Shown here one piece after another: positions 57,117 to 64,000 of a stretch of 64,000 bases of DNA. A program made the translations under genes and the position numbers. Positions within the stretch are counted from its first letter, which is position 1, and every line of letters starts with the position of its first letter. The notes beneath the pieces are model-generated. The model made no database searches and had not been told where the DNA came from. It was given only the letters and a program-made list of their open reading frames with translations. The stretch spans positions 1,764,501 through 1,828,500 of the forward strand of contig NZ_CP019344.1 of assembly GCF_002117125.1 (NCBI RefSeq), given 5' to 3'. The DNA comes from Nonlabens spongiae. GTDB lineage: Bacteria > Bacteroidota > Bacteroidia > Flavobacteriales > Flavobacteriaceae.

Positions 57117-58643
57117 ATGAATTCAGAATTTAGAATTATGGGATCAAATCATCTTTCAATAGGCAAACTGTTTTTGACATTTTTATTTGTTCTGCTGTGT
57201 TCCGCTTTCGCGAAAGCGCAAGACATCACGACCGCAGAATACTTTATAGACAATGACCCGGGAGTGGGACAGGCTACCATACTCAGCCTCAATAATACGG
57301 GAACAAATCTTACAGATCAATTTACGATCAACACGGGCAATCTCACCATAGGCTTTCACAGACTATACACAAGGGTGCAAAATGCAAACAACACTTGGGG
57401 TCACTACGATGGTTTTCTTTTCTATGTGGCTGACACCACTCCCGTAAGCAATCCTGCCCTACCTGATCTTGCCGCAGCAGAATATTTTATCGATACGGAT
57501 CCTGGCGTGGGGCAGGCAACGGCGATTCCCCTCAATTCAAATGGCTCCGCTATCACCGATACATTCATGGTCAATGTAGGCGCGATCACACCGGGTTTTC
57601 ACCGTCTCTATGTGCGAGTGCAGGATGCCAATGGCGTCTGGTCGCAATACGATCAGTTTTTGTTTTACGTTACCGATCCCAACGACAATCCGCCCGGGCC
57701 GCTGCCCACTATTGTCGCGGCAGAATATTTTTTGGGAACTGATCCAGGACTGGGCAATGCAACAGCGGTTACACTTACACCTACGGGAACTCCTGACCAT
57801 TTCATGTTTGACATTGATTTTTCAGGCTTGCCAAGTTGTTCAACGACTCCTTTTCACTTGAGGGTGCAAAATAGTGATGGTGTCTGGTCCCTTTACGACT
57901 ACGATCCCGCGCTGCAATTGCCCGACACCGAAGCTTCTGTTGCAGATAACGCAAGCCTCACCACGATAAACGAACAATGTGAGGTCACCAGCCTTACCGC
58001 GCCTACGGCTACAGACTCTTGCACGGGCATGCAGGTAACTGGTACGAGCAACGTGAGCTTTCCTATTACTGCTAGCACTACGGTTTCTTGGACTTATGAC
58101 GACGGGAATGGCAACATCACAACACAAGACCAGCAGATCATCGTTCAGGATACAGATGTTCCCGATGCTGTCGCACAACCTATTACGGTAGACCTCAACG
58201 GAGCGGTAAGTATTTCCATTCTCCCAACTGATATAGACGATGGATCGACAGATAATTGCTCCACGCCAGTATTGACCCTGTCACAGAACACTTTTACGGC
58301 AGTAGGAACGTATCAAATTACCCTAACGGCTACAGATTCCGCTGGAAATTTTGATGAGGATACAGTGACGGTAACCGTCGTTGATTCTACGTTGGGTATT
58401 CATGATCAGGACATCTCCGCATCGTTTGAGGTCTACCCCAATCCTACGTCGGGCGATTTGCATGTAGAGTCCAGCCAGCAGTTGGAGCGCATTGAACTGT
58501 ACTCTATTACCGGAAAACTCCTTATGTCAATAAATGAATCGGTCGATGTTATCGATCTGTCAAAATATCAATCCGGCTTCTACCTAATCAAATTTATGGA
58601 CGTGTACGGCAATACCGCTGTAAAACGCGTTATCAAAAATTAG
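57117..58643 (+). CDS. T9SS-sorted surface protein with three 80-residue repeats and HYR domain
   Basis: 508 residues. Signal peptide to about 34 ending AFAKA/Q; those five residues are encoded by a palindrome copy. Three tandem repeats start at about 39, 119 and 199 with AEYFIDNDPGVGQAT-like sequences and end in RVQNANNTWGHYDGFLFYV. An HYR/Ig-like region (about 283-425) follows, then a type A sorting domain with YPNPTSGDLHV at 440-450, ITGKLL and a Lys/Arg-rich end (VKRVIKN). A second ATG at 57138 is an alternative start; a short direct repeat AATTTAGAAT surrounds the start region. One 60-base line near 57661 counts 60% G+C, well above neighbouring genes. Likely exported through the Por system and attached to the cell surface. 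Confidence 0.88.
   Translation: MNSEFRIMGSNHLSIGKLFLTFLFVLLCSAFAKAQDITTAEYFIDNDPGVGQATILSLNNTGTNLTDQFTINTGNLTIGFHRLYTRVQNANNTWGHYDGFLFYVADTTPVSNPALPDLAAAEYFIDTDPGVGQATAIPLNSNGSAITDTFMVNVGAITPGFHRLYVRVQDANGVWSQYDQFLFYVTDPNDNPPGPLPTIVAAEYFLGTDPGLGNATAVTLTPTGTPDHFMFDIDFSGLPSCSTTPFHLRVQNSDGVWSLYDYDPALQLPDTEASVADNASLTTINEQCEVTSLTAPTATDSCTGMQVTGTSNVSFPITASTTVSWTYDDGNGNITTQDQQIIVQDTDVPDAVAQPITVDLNGAVSISILPTDIDDGSTDNCSTPVLTLSQNTFTAVGTYQITLTATDSAGNFDEDTVTVTVVDSTLGIHDQDISASFEVYPNPTSGDLHVESSQQLERIELYSITGKLLMSINESVDVIDLSKYQSGFYLIKFMDVYGNTAVKRVIKN
57203..57218. repeat. 16-bp palindrome, copy 11 (signal peptide end of a T9SS gene)
   Basis: Perfect copy giving AFAKA exactly at the predicted signal-peptidase cleavage site. 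Confidence 0.97.
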
Positions 58644-58649
58644 CCACCA

Positions 58650-58700
58650 GCCATTTTTATGGCACAGCGCCTCGGGAATTAGGGGAACCGAGGCGCTTTG
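58650..58700 (+). terminator. Two-hairpin 3' element, copy 1
   Basis: Hairpin A GCCA/TGGC (58650-58663), three bases, then hairpin B GCGCCTCGG / CCGAGGCGC (58667-58696) with the loop GAATTAGGGGAA, followed by TTTGACTTTT. It begins seven bases after the stop codon. Probable terminator of cassette A. Confidence 0.75.
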
Positions 58701-58728
58701 ACTTTTAGTTGGATTCTTTTGGTTTTTA

Positions 58729-58744
58729 CGCTTTCGCGAAAGCG
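58729..58744. repeat. 16-bp palindrome, copy 12 (between cassettes A and B)
   Basis: Perfect copy with the extended TTA ... TAA flanks, 33 bases after hairpin B of cassette A and 25 bases before the operator of cassette B. Confidence 0.97.
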
Positions 58745-58768
58745 TAAATAATTGAAGCCTTTTTAATT

Positions 58769-58836
58769 AATAGGGTTTTTCCTAACGAGGAATAGGGGAA
58801 AGCCTTAAGCAAGCACCAGCCATGTAATTACATTTT
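58769..58836 (+). promoter_or_regulatory. AATAGG-element promoter, cassette B
   Basis: 40-base element (58769-58808) identical at 38 of 40 positions to that of cassette A, with the -7 box TACATTTT (58829-58836) at the same 21-base distance. Predicted start near 58842, 17 bases before the ATG. Confidence 0.65.
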
Positions 58837-58858
58837 AAAAAATGTAAAAGTTTGGATT

Positions 58859-60046
58859 ATGAATTTAAAACTACCTAGTATCGTTATCATTTATTTTATT
58901 TTGATGATCACGCAATCGCACGCACAAAACAACCTTGAATCTATAGTGGAACAGTTCTGGAACGGAGCTTCTTATGAAGACTCTAACGGCCGTGATCTAT
59001 TCTATGACTCAAATGGAAATTTAATTACTGATATATATTATTTCCGAAACGGTTTAACTTGGGAACCTTCTGAAAAAACCGATTATATATACGGATCAAA
59101 TGGAATGGTCTCGCAAGAGATATTTAGTATCTATCAAGGATCTGGCATGCCCACTCCATACTCCCGCACCAGCTACACCTATTCTTCAAACAATGTTACT
59201 TTTATACTGGACGAAGAGTTTGAAAATGGTCAATGGGTAAATCAATTAAGGGGTCAGCTCTCGTATAACTCAAATGGTATAAGCCAGTTTCTAATTGAAG
59301 AATGGACTGGATCGTCTTGGTTTCTGACAGAAACCATTGACTTTATATATTCAAACAATCGACTTACCGAAGTGAACTTCGAATACTGGGATGGTTCACA
59401 ATACATTAATGATGGTCGAGACCTCTACACCTATAATTCAAACGGTCAGGTGGCCACCTATACTATTGAATCTTGGGATGGTTCCAACTATGTAGATCCT
59501 GAAACTTTAGAATATACTTACGATGTTGCAGGCAATCTTACCCAGCTAAGAGAATCATATGATAATGGAAATGGCAATTTATTTGTCAATCTTTCAGACT
59601 ATAATTATGATACTAATAATCTTATGGCATCGTACAATAATCCCTTCAACGACCGAACCGGTATAGATTATCTCTTTGATGTTCAACCTAATTATGTGAA
59701 TCAAATTTCTGAAATTCTCACGACTCAAGACAGTAACAACAGTGGGAACTTTACGCCAAGTAATCGTAAGTCGTATAATTATGATACCCAGCTGTTGAGT
59801 GCTCAGGAAATTGTTACTGAAAATGAAATAATCGTTTTCCCAAATCCTACCTCCAGTATACTTTATATCGACTCGCAGCAAGACTTAAAACAGATAGATG
59901 TATTCTCAATTACTGGCAAACTTGTTTTGACGTTAACTAAGAATCTTCATGAAGTCAATTTGTCAAATTTAACTTCGGGAGTTTATTTAATCAAACTGCA
60001 GGATGTAAATGGAAATTCATTTGTCAAACGGATCGTAAAGTCTTAG
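58859..60046 (+). CDS. T9SS-sorted surface protein with short YD-like repeats
   Basis: 395 residues. Signal peptide MNLKLPSIVIIYFILMITQS, cleavage near HAQ23. The region about 25-310 contains many repeats of the type Y-x-SNG-x and WDGSQY/WDGSNY (TDYIYGSNGMVSQE, LYTYNSNGQVATYTI, LEYTYDVAGNLTQLR), resembling loose RHS/YD repeats. The type A sorting domain starts near 322 (VFPNPTSSILYI) and ends VKRIVKS, closely similar to the C-terminus of the preceding T9SS gene. Single gene between an AATAGG promoter and the two-hairpin element. Confidence 0.88.
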   Translation: MNLKLPSIVIIYFILMITQSHAQNNLESIVEQFWNGASYEDSNGRDLFYDSNGNLITDIYYFRNGLTWEPSEKTDYIYGSNGMVSQEIFSIYQGSGMPTPYSRTSYTYSSNNVTFILDEEFENGQWVNQLRGQLSYNSNGISQFLIEEWTGSSWFLTETIDFIYSNNRLTEVNFEYWDGSQYINDGRDLYTYNSNGQVATYTIESWDGSNYVDPETLEYTYDVAGNLTQLRESYDNGNGNLFVNLSDYNYDTNNLMASYNNPFNDRTGIDYLFDVQPNYVNQISEILTTQDSNNSGNFTPSNRKSYNYDTQLLSAQEIVTENEIIVFPNPTSSILYIDSQQDLKQIDVFSITGKLVLTLTKNLHEVNLSNLTSGVYLIKLQDVNGNSFVKRIVKS

Positions 60047-60054
60047 CCAACCAA

Positions 60055-60108
60055 CCATCTTAATGGCACAGCGCCTCGGGAATTAGGGGAATCGAGGCGC
60101 TTTTTTTA
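60055..60108 (+). terminator. Two-hairpin 3' element, copy 2
   Basis: Hairpin A CCAT/ATGG (60055-60066); hairpin B GCGCCTCGG / TCGAGGCGC (60071-60100) with the same twelve-base loop GAATTAGGGGAA, then eight T. It lies eight bases after the stop of cassette B. Confidence 0.85.
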
Positions 60109-60114
60109 TTTATT

Positions 60115-60130
60115 CGCTTTCGCGAAAGCG
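60115..60130. repeat. 16-bp palindrome, copy 13 (between cassettes B and C)
   Basis: Perfect copy seven bases beyond the T run of the preceding terminator. Confidence 0.97.
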
Positions 60131-60154
60131 TCATTAAAAAAAGTAATAATCAGA

Positions 60155-60223
60155 AATAGAGTTTTTCCTATTTACAAATAGGTTTTTCCCTTAAGAATGA
60201 AAATTAACGCAAAGCTATATTTG
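60155..60223 (+). promoter_or_regulatory. AATAGG-element promoter, cassette C
   Basis: Diverged 40-base element (60155-60194): AATAGAGTTTTTCCTATTT, then AAATAGGTTTTTCCCTTAA. The -7 box TATATTTG (60216-60223) is exact and lies 22 bases after the element. It faces no normal gene. Confidence 0.6.
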
Positions 60224-60228
60224 AATAA

Positions 60229-60328
60229 GTAAATAAGGGAGACTTTTCATGTTTATTACTTAACCGCCATCAAGTTTATGGCACAGCGCTCTGGCAATTA
60301 AGGGGAAAAAGCCAGGGCGCTTTTTTTA
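60229..60328 (+). ncRNA. Candidate small RNA or empty cassette C
   Basis: Predicted transcript of about 100 nt from the TATATTTG promoter to the T run of the third two-hairpin element. A start codon at 60249 lies at the same distance from the promoter as in cassettes A and B, but the frame is only MFIT followed by a stop at 60261-60263, two bases before hairpin A. Either the coding part was deleted from a duplicated cassette, or the element is a co-regulated small RNA. Confidence 0.45.
60266..60327 (+). terminator. Two-hairpin 3' element, copy 3
   Basis: Hairpin A GCCAT/ATGGC (60266-60282); hairpin B GCGCTCTGGC / GCCAGGGCGC (60286-60320), loop AATTAAGGGGAAAAA, then seven T. Both arms of the stem differ from copies 1 and 2 in a compensating way while the loop core is kept. 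Confidence 0.85.
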
Positions 60329-60418
60329 TCTCTTCTTCCGCAACAAATAAATCGCTAGCGCCACAACACATACCAGTATCGCGATAAAAAAAACAGTAAT
60401 TCCAGAAAGTGGATTCAT
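60326..60418 (-). CDS. Possible 30-residue single-helix membrane protein
   Basis: Frame of 30 codons starting three bases after the valS stop: MNPLSGITVFFIAILVCVVA followed by LAIYLLRKKR. One strong membrane helix (about 7-26) and a positive tail suggest an N-out/C-in small membrane protein. Its stop codon overlaps the T run of the third hairpin element on the other strand. Not recognised; too short to be certain. Confidence 0.5.
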   Translation of the reverse strand: MNPLSGITVFFIAILVCVVALAIYLLRKKR

Positions 60419-60421
60419 ACC

Positions 60422-63055
60422 TTAAGATTTAAGAGCAGCAATACTGCGCTCCAACGTTTCAATCTTAGCAACGGCATCTGCCTGTTTTTTCTTCTCTAAT
60501 GCAACCACTTGTTCTGGTGCATTGTTGACAAAACGTTCGTTACCTAATTTCTTTTCCACTCCCTTCAAAAATGCTTGAGCGCGGTGTAATTCCGATTGTA
60601 GTTTTTCAAGTTCAGCTTCAGTATCTATAGCGCCTGCAAAGGGAATGAAATACTCATTAGAATTGACCCTGTAGCTAGCCGCTCCATCCAGTTGCTCAGA
60701 AATGACCTCAATTGAGGATATGTTTCCCATTTTCTGGATGAGGCCGTCATAGCGATCGCTCGTCTTTTCGTTATTGATCACTTTCAACTCTATCTCGTTC
60801 TTAAAAGCAATCTGTTTTTCCTTACGCACTTTTCTTATACCTGAAATTACGTCTTGAACTAACGTGAAATCCTCCAGAAGCGATTCATCAATCTGATGAG
60901 CCTCTGGCCACTTGTTGACACAAAGAGCATCTTTTGAATTGCGCTCTCTTAAAGAATGCCACAATTCCTCAGTCGCAAAAGGTGTGAAGGGATGCATGAT
61001 CCTCAAATTGTCCTCAAAAAGGTCTATAACTTCCTCGTAGGTTTTGGCATCAATAGGTTGCTGGTATGTAGGCTTTATAATCTCAAGCAACCAACCGCAG
61101 AAGTCGTCGTAAACCAATTTATAGACCGCCATTAACACATCACTGATGCGGTATTTTGAATAATGATCTTCGACCTCTGAAAGTACCTGACTGAATTTAC
61201 TTTTATACCACGCAATCGCTTGCTGGCTGTGCAAAGGTTGCTCGATGGACGCATCTACTTCCCAGCCTTTGATCAAATCGTGGGCACTCAGATTTTTCTT
61301 GATAAATCCTTTTCCTTGCTGACAGAGCGCCTCGTCAAACATCAGGTCATTGCCAGCAGCGCTGCTCAATAACAAGCCCACACGTACACCGTCTGCACTG
61401 TACTCCTCAATCAGTTTTAAGGCGTCCGGACTGTTGCCCAGCGACTTGGACATTTTACGCCGTTGCTTATCACGCACCAGTCCCGTGAGATACACTTTGT
61501 CAAAAGGTTTCTCGTCGCGCAATTCATAACCTGCAACGATCATACGCGCCACCCAGAAAAACAAGATATCAGGACCCGTTACCAAGTCACGAGTTGGGTA
61601 ATAATAATTGATCTCTTCATTTTCAGGCTCCAGCACACCATTGAAAACACTTATAGGCCACAACCAGCTTGAGAACCAGGTGTCTAGAACATCAGTTTCC
61701 TGTCTGAGGTCAGTAGCCTGGATGGAGTTGTTGTTTGTACGCTTTCGCGAAAGCGTTACAGCCTCCTCCACACTTCCAGCTACTACAAAATCTTCTTTTC
61801 CATCACCATAGTAATAAGCTGGAATGCGTTGTCCCCAAACGAGTTGACGTGATATGTTCCAGTCGCGCACATTTTCCATCCAGTGGAAATAAGTACTCTT
61901 GAACTTAGAAGGCAAAAGCTCAACGATATCTTCTTTAACAGCTTTGATCGCCGGTTGTGCGAGTTCTTCCATCTTGAGAAACCACTGGTCAGAAAGTCGT
62001 GGCTCGATGACGGCGCCTGTGCGCTCACTAGTACCTACTTTGTGAACGTGATTTTCCTTTTTTAGCAAAAACCCTTTTTCATCAAGCTCCTGACTGATCT
62101 GTTTGCGCACGTCAAAACGATCTTTACCTTCATAATGCAGGCCGTAGCTATTGAGCGTTCCATTTGCATTGAAAATATCGATCACCTCTAAGTTGTGGGT
62201 CTCACCTATCTTTTTATCATTCTCATCGTGAGCGGGAGTAATCTTGAGTGCACCCGTACCAAATTCTGTATCTACATAAGAGTCTGCAATAATCGGTATC
62301 TCGCGATTTGCAATGGGTACAATAGCTGTTTTACCAACGAGTTTTGTGAATCGATCATCTTCTGGATTGACACAAATCGCCGTATCACCGAGAATAGTTT
62401 CAGGTCGAGTGGTAGCGATCACAATATGATCATCGCTGTCTTTGATGGCGTATTTCAAATAATAAAGATGCCCGTTGCGCTCTTCATAATTCACTTCCTC
62501 ATCGCTGAGTGTGGTTTGAGCTTCTGGATCCCAATTCACCATGCGGTAACCGCGGTAAATCAAACCTTTTTTATAAAGGTCGATAAATACATTAATCACG
62601 CTCGCACTCATGTCATCGTCGAGGGTAAACTTAGTGCGTGACCAGTCGCAACTTGCGCCCAGTTTTTTGAGCTGTTCCAGAATGATTCCACCGTACTCAT
62701 GGGTCCAGTCCCAAGCGTGTTGTAAAAACTCTTCTCTTGTCAGGTCGTTTTTATCAATTCCCTGATCCTTGAGTTTTTTGACAACCTTAGCTTCAGTCGC
62801 TATACTGGCGTGATCTGTTCCCGGCACCCAGCATGCATTATAACCTTTAAGTCGCGCACGGCGTATCAAGACGTCTTGAATGGTATTGTTGAGCATGTGT
62901 CCCATGTGTAAGACTCCCGTCACATTAGGCGGCGGTATCACAATGGTGTAGCTTTCCCTATCGTCTGGAACTGACTTGAAAAAGTCGTGTTCCATCCAGT
63001 AGTCATACCATTTTTGCTCTACGGTTTGCGAGTTGTAATTAGAAGCTAGGGACAT
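60422..63055 (-). CDS. valS: Valyl-tRNA synthetase
   Basis: 877-residue class I synthetase. HMGH (HIGH motif) at 50-53 after PPPNVTGVL, editing CP1 domain with the TTRPETILGDTAI threonine-rich site, KMSKS at 534-538, anticodon-binding domain and the C-terminal valyl coiled coil (about 810-877, rich in Leu, Glu and Lys). All key motifs are intact. A palindrome copy gives LSRKR at about residues 434-439, in a loop between GSVEEAVT and TNNNSIQATD. Confidence 0.97.
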   Translation of the reverse strand: MSLASNYNSQTVEQKWYDYWMEHDFFKSVPDDRESYTIVIPPPNVTGVLHMGHMLNNTIQDVLIRRARLKGYNACWVPGTDHASIATEAKVVKKLKDQGIDKNDLTREEFLQHAWDWTHEYGGIILEQLKKLGASCDWSRTKFTLDDDMSASVINVFIDLYKKGLIYRGYRMVNWDPEAQTTLSDEEVNYEERNGHLYYLKYAIKDSDDHIVIATTRPETILGDTAICVNPEDDRFTKLVGKTAIVPIANREIPIIADSYVDTEFGTGALKITPAHDENDKKIGETHNLEVIDIFNANGTLNSYGLHYEGKDRFDVRKQISQELDEKGFLLKKENHVHKVGTSERTGAVIEPRLSDQWFLKMEELAQPAIKAVKEDIVELLPSKFKSTYFHWMENVRDWNISRQLVWGQRIPAYYYGDGKEDFVVAGSVEEAVTLSRKRTNNNSIQATDLRQETDVLDTWFSSWLWPISVFNGVLEPENEEINYYYPTRDLVTGPDILFFWVARMIVAGYELRDEKPFDKVYLTGLVRDKQRRKMSKSLGNSPDALKLIEEYSADGVRVGLLLSSAAGNDLMFDEALCQQGKGFIKKNLSAHDLIKGWEVDASIEQPLHSQQAIAWYKSKFSQVLSEVEDHYSKYRISDVLMAVYKLVYDDFCGWLLEIIKPTYQQPIDAKTYEEVIDLFEDNLRIMHPFTPFATEELWHSLRERNSKDALCVNKWPEAHQIDESLLEDFTLVQDVISGIRKVRKEKQIAFKNEIELKVINNEKTSDRYDGLIQKMGNISSIEVISEQLDGAASYRVNSNEYFIPFAGAIDTEAELEKLQSELHRAQAFLKGVEKKLGNERFVNNAPEQVVALEKKKQADAVAKIETLERSIAALKS
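61740..61755. repeat. 16-bp palindrome, copy 14 (in valS)
   Basis: Perfect copy giving LSRKR, in a stretch that looks like a variable surface loop. Confidence 0.97.
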
Positions 63056-63083
63056 ATTGGCTCAATTTTTGACTATCAAAGGG

Positions 63084-63091
63084 CAAAAGTA
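63084..63091 (-). promoter_or_regulatory. Candidate -7 box of valS
   Basis: Minus strand TACTTTTG, 28 bases before the valS ATG. No -33 match at 19 bp. Confidence 0.4.
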
Positions 63092-63162
63092 CCATTTAAC
63101 CTTTGTAAAGCATAATGAGTTATACGATTATAAATCGTAGATTTATCGAATACTTTCCAGCT

Positions 63163-63555
63163 ATGAAATATCCTATTTTGATTACTGTTTTACTGAGTAT
63201 CCTAAGCATAAGCTCGATCCATTCTCAGAGCGATGCCCAAACTCTCAATACCACAGTTGAATTTGAGGCCACGGTTTTGGATTTTGGAACAATTAGTAAG
63301 AGTAGTGATGGTCGCAAAACTTTCGTCTTTAAAAATACTGGAGAGGAACCTCTGGTTATATCTAAAGTTTTTTCATCCAGCCATTTGAGGGTCGTCAAAT
63401 ATCCACAAGAACCTGTTCAGCCCGGTGAAAAGGGAGAAATCGTAATTAAGTATGACACCAATCGTGTAGGACCTATTGTGAAAACGGTGACCGTTATGAT
63501 GAATATCAAAGAAAAAGCGATTCCGCTTCAGGTGAAAGGTGAAGTGAAATTGTAA
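63163..63555 (+). CDS. DUF1573 exported protein
   Basis: 130 residues from MKYPILITVLLSILSISSIH (signal peptide to about 22). An ATG at 63115 would add 16 residues without signal-like features. The mature part is one Ig/ASH-like DUF1573 domain: VLDFGTISKSSDGRKTFVFK, NTGEEPLVISKVFSSS, VQPGEKGEIVIKYDTNRVGP. Common, periplasmic or surface-exposed in Bacteroidota; function unknown. It is convergent with the PDZ gene three bases away. Confidence 0.85.
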   Translation: MKYPILITVLLSILSISSIHSQSDAQTLNTTVEFEATVLDFGTISKSSDGRKTFVFKNTGEEPLVISKVFSSSHLRVVKYPQEPVQPGEKGEIVIKYDTNRVGPIVKTVTVMMNIKEKAIPLQVKGEVKL

Positions 63556-63558
63556 AGG

Positions 63559-64000
63559 CTATTCTATTATTGGCTTCAGTTTTAGTCGCACCTTGTAGTA
63601 TTCTTTTCCGCGTTTCATTTTTAATTTGACTACAGATCCTGGATCGCGGTAAAATAAATATGTGACTTCTCCCATACTGAATTCGCCCAAGTCCTTGTTA
63701 AATAAGCCAACTACCTGATCTCCCTCTTTTATTCCATTGAGATCTGCTGGAGAATCTGGAGCGACGTAGGATACGATGATTTTTTTGGCGTATCGATAGA
63801 AAAATGTTTTAGTCTGCCCGATTTCTATTTTCTTCATAGAGCGCACTTCTGTAGCTTTATCGGGATCGTAATTATATTTCACATCAGTCACCAGCTCTTC
63901 CTTACCTTCCCTGAGTTTTAATCCAGCCATATTATAATAAAAACCATCTTTAAAAGCCCTTGTTTGACGCAGATATAAAAATTCATCATCATAGTCAATC
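63559..64000 (-). CDS. PDZ-domain protein, 3' part (continues beyond the window)
   Basis: The frame is open to the window edge; only the C-terminal 146 or so residues are visible. They contain FKDGFYYNMAGLKLREGKEE, VSYVAPDSPADLNGIKEGDQ, FNKDLGEFSMGEVTYLFYRD and RGKEYYKVRLKLKPIIE, a PDZ domain with its carboxylate-binding region. The pattern of the domain and the preceding strand resembles the C-terminus of Bacteroidota retropepsin-like aspartyl proteases, but the catalytic part would be outside the window. Confidence 0.75.
   Translation of the reverse strand, partial: IDYDDEFLYLRQTRAFKDGFYYNMAGLKLREGKEELVTDVKYNYDPDKATEVRSMKKIEIGQTKTFFYRYAKKIIVSYVAPDSPADLNGIKEGDQVVGLFNKDLGEFSMGEVTYLFYRDPGSVVKLKMKRGKEYYKVRLKLKPIIE

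Noticed and set aside
57840..58178. Minus-strand frame of 112 codons inside the T9SS gene
   Set aside because: Arises from the GC-rich coding strand of a well-supported gene; composition is unlike a real protein.
58859..60046. RHS/YD toxin system
   Set aside because: The repeats are short and loose, there is no RHS core or toxin C-terminus and no immunity gene; the C-terminus is a T9SS sorting domain.

Overview
The window looks like a chromosomal segment of a marine-type member of the Flavobacteriaceae (phylum Bacteroidota). The grounds are the promoters (TTTG / TAnnTTTG boxes, with no Shine-Dalgarno signal evident at the starts examined), a SusC/SusD pair, type IX secretion (T9SS) sorting domains with the PNPTS motif, Bacteroidota-type lipoproteins and the gene order rpsL-...-rplQ-carA-eno-gltA. 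No rRNA, tRNA, CRISPR array, prophage or transposase was seen. The genus cannot be fixed from sequence reading alone.

Layout. 0-6 kb (minus strand): two neighbouring amidinohydrolase-fold genes (CtlX and an arginine deiminase/DDAH-like enzyme), then citrate synthase, enolase and carA. 6-23 kb (minus): the fused str-S10-spc-alpha ribosomal operon from rpsL to rplQ, with a textbook Bacteroidota promoter upstream of rpsL and a strong terminator after rplQ. rpmJ lies there as a 38-codon gene. rplB is interrupted by a one-base deletion in a G run, which is most likely a sequencing error. 23-30 kb (plus): an Omp85-like outer-membrane protein and a susC-susD-lipoprotein uptake operon closed by a perfect terminator. 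30-49.5 kb: housekeeping genes (rlmB, rhomboid, a frameshifted rarA, HAD, radC, yaaA, rluD, PASTA protein, ddl, coaD, M14 peptidase, Nudix/pyrE, birA, and the rsfS-ftsH-LUD-cdsA-psd-ACBP run). 60.4-64 kb: valS, a DUF1573 protein and the 3' end of a PDZ protein.

49.7-60.4 kb is the accessory region and the most interesting part. It holds a NarX/NarL-type two-component operon led by an unknown 200-aa protein and a multi-pass membrane protein, an alpha/beta hydrolase overlapping a LuxR-type regulator, and cell-surface genes (outer-membrane protein, beta-helix protein, two T9SS-sorted proteins). Five copies of a 40-bp AATAGG-containing element sit here, each 21-22 bp before a TAnnTTTG-like -7 box. 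The two T9SS transcripts end in a shared two-hairpin element with covarying stems. A third cassette has the same operator, promoter, leader and 3' element but only a four-codon reading frame between them. This reads as a small co-regulated surface-protein regulon with an empty cassette or small RNA gene. The nearby two-component system and the LuxR protein are the obvious candidate regulators (inference).

Across the window a perfect 16-bp palindrome, CGCTTTCGCGAAAGCG, occurs 14 times: seven in genes, in all three possible reading frames, and seven between genes. That is far above chance. It is a genome-wide type of dispersed repeat whose function cannot be told from this window.
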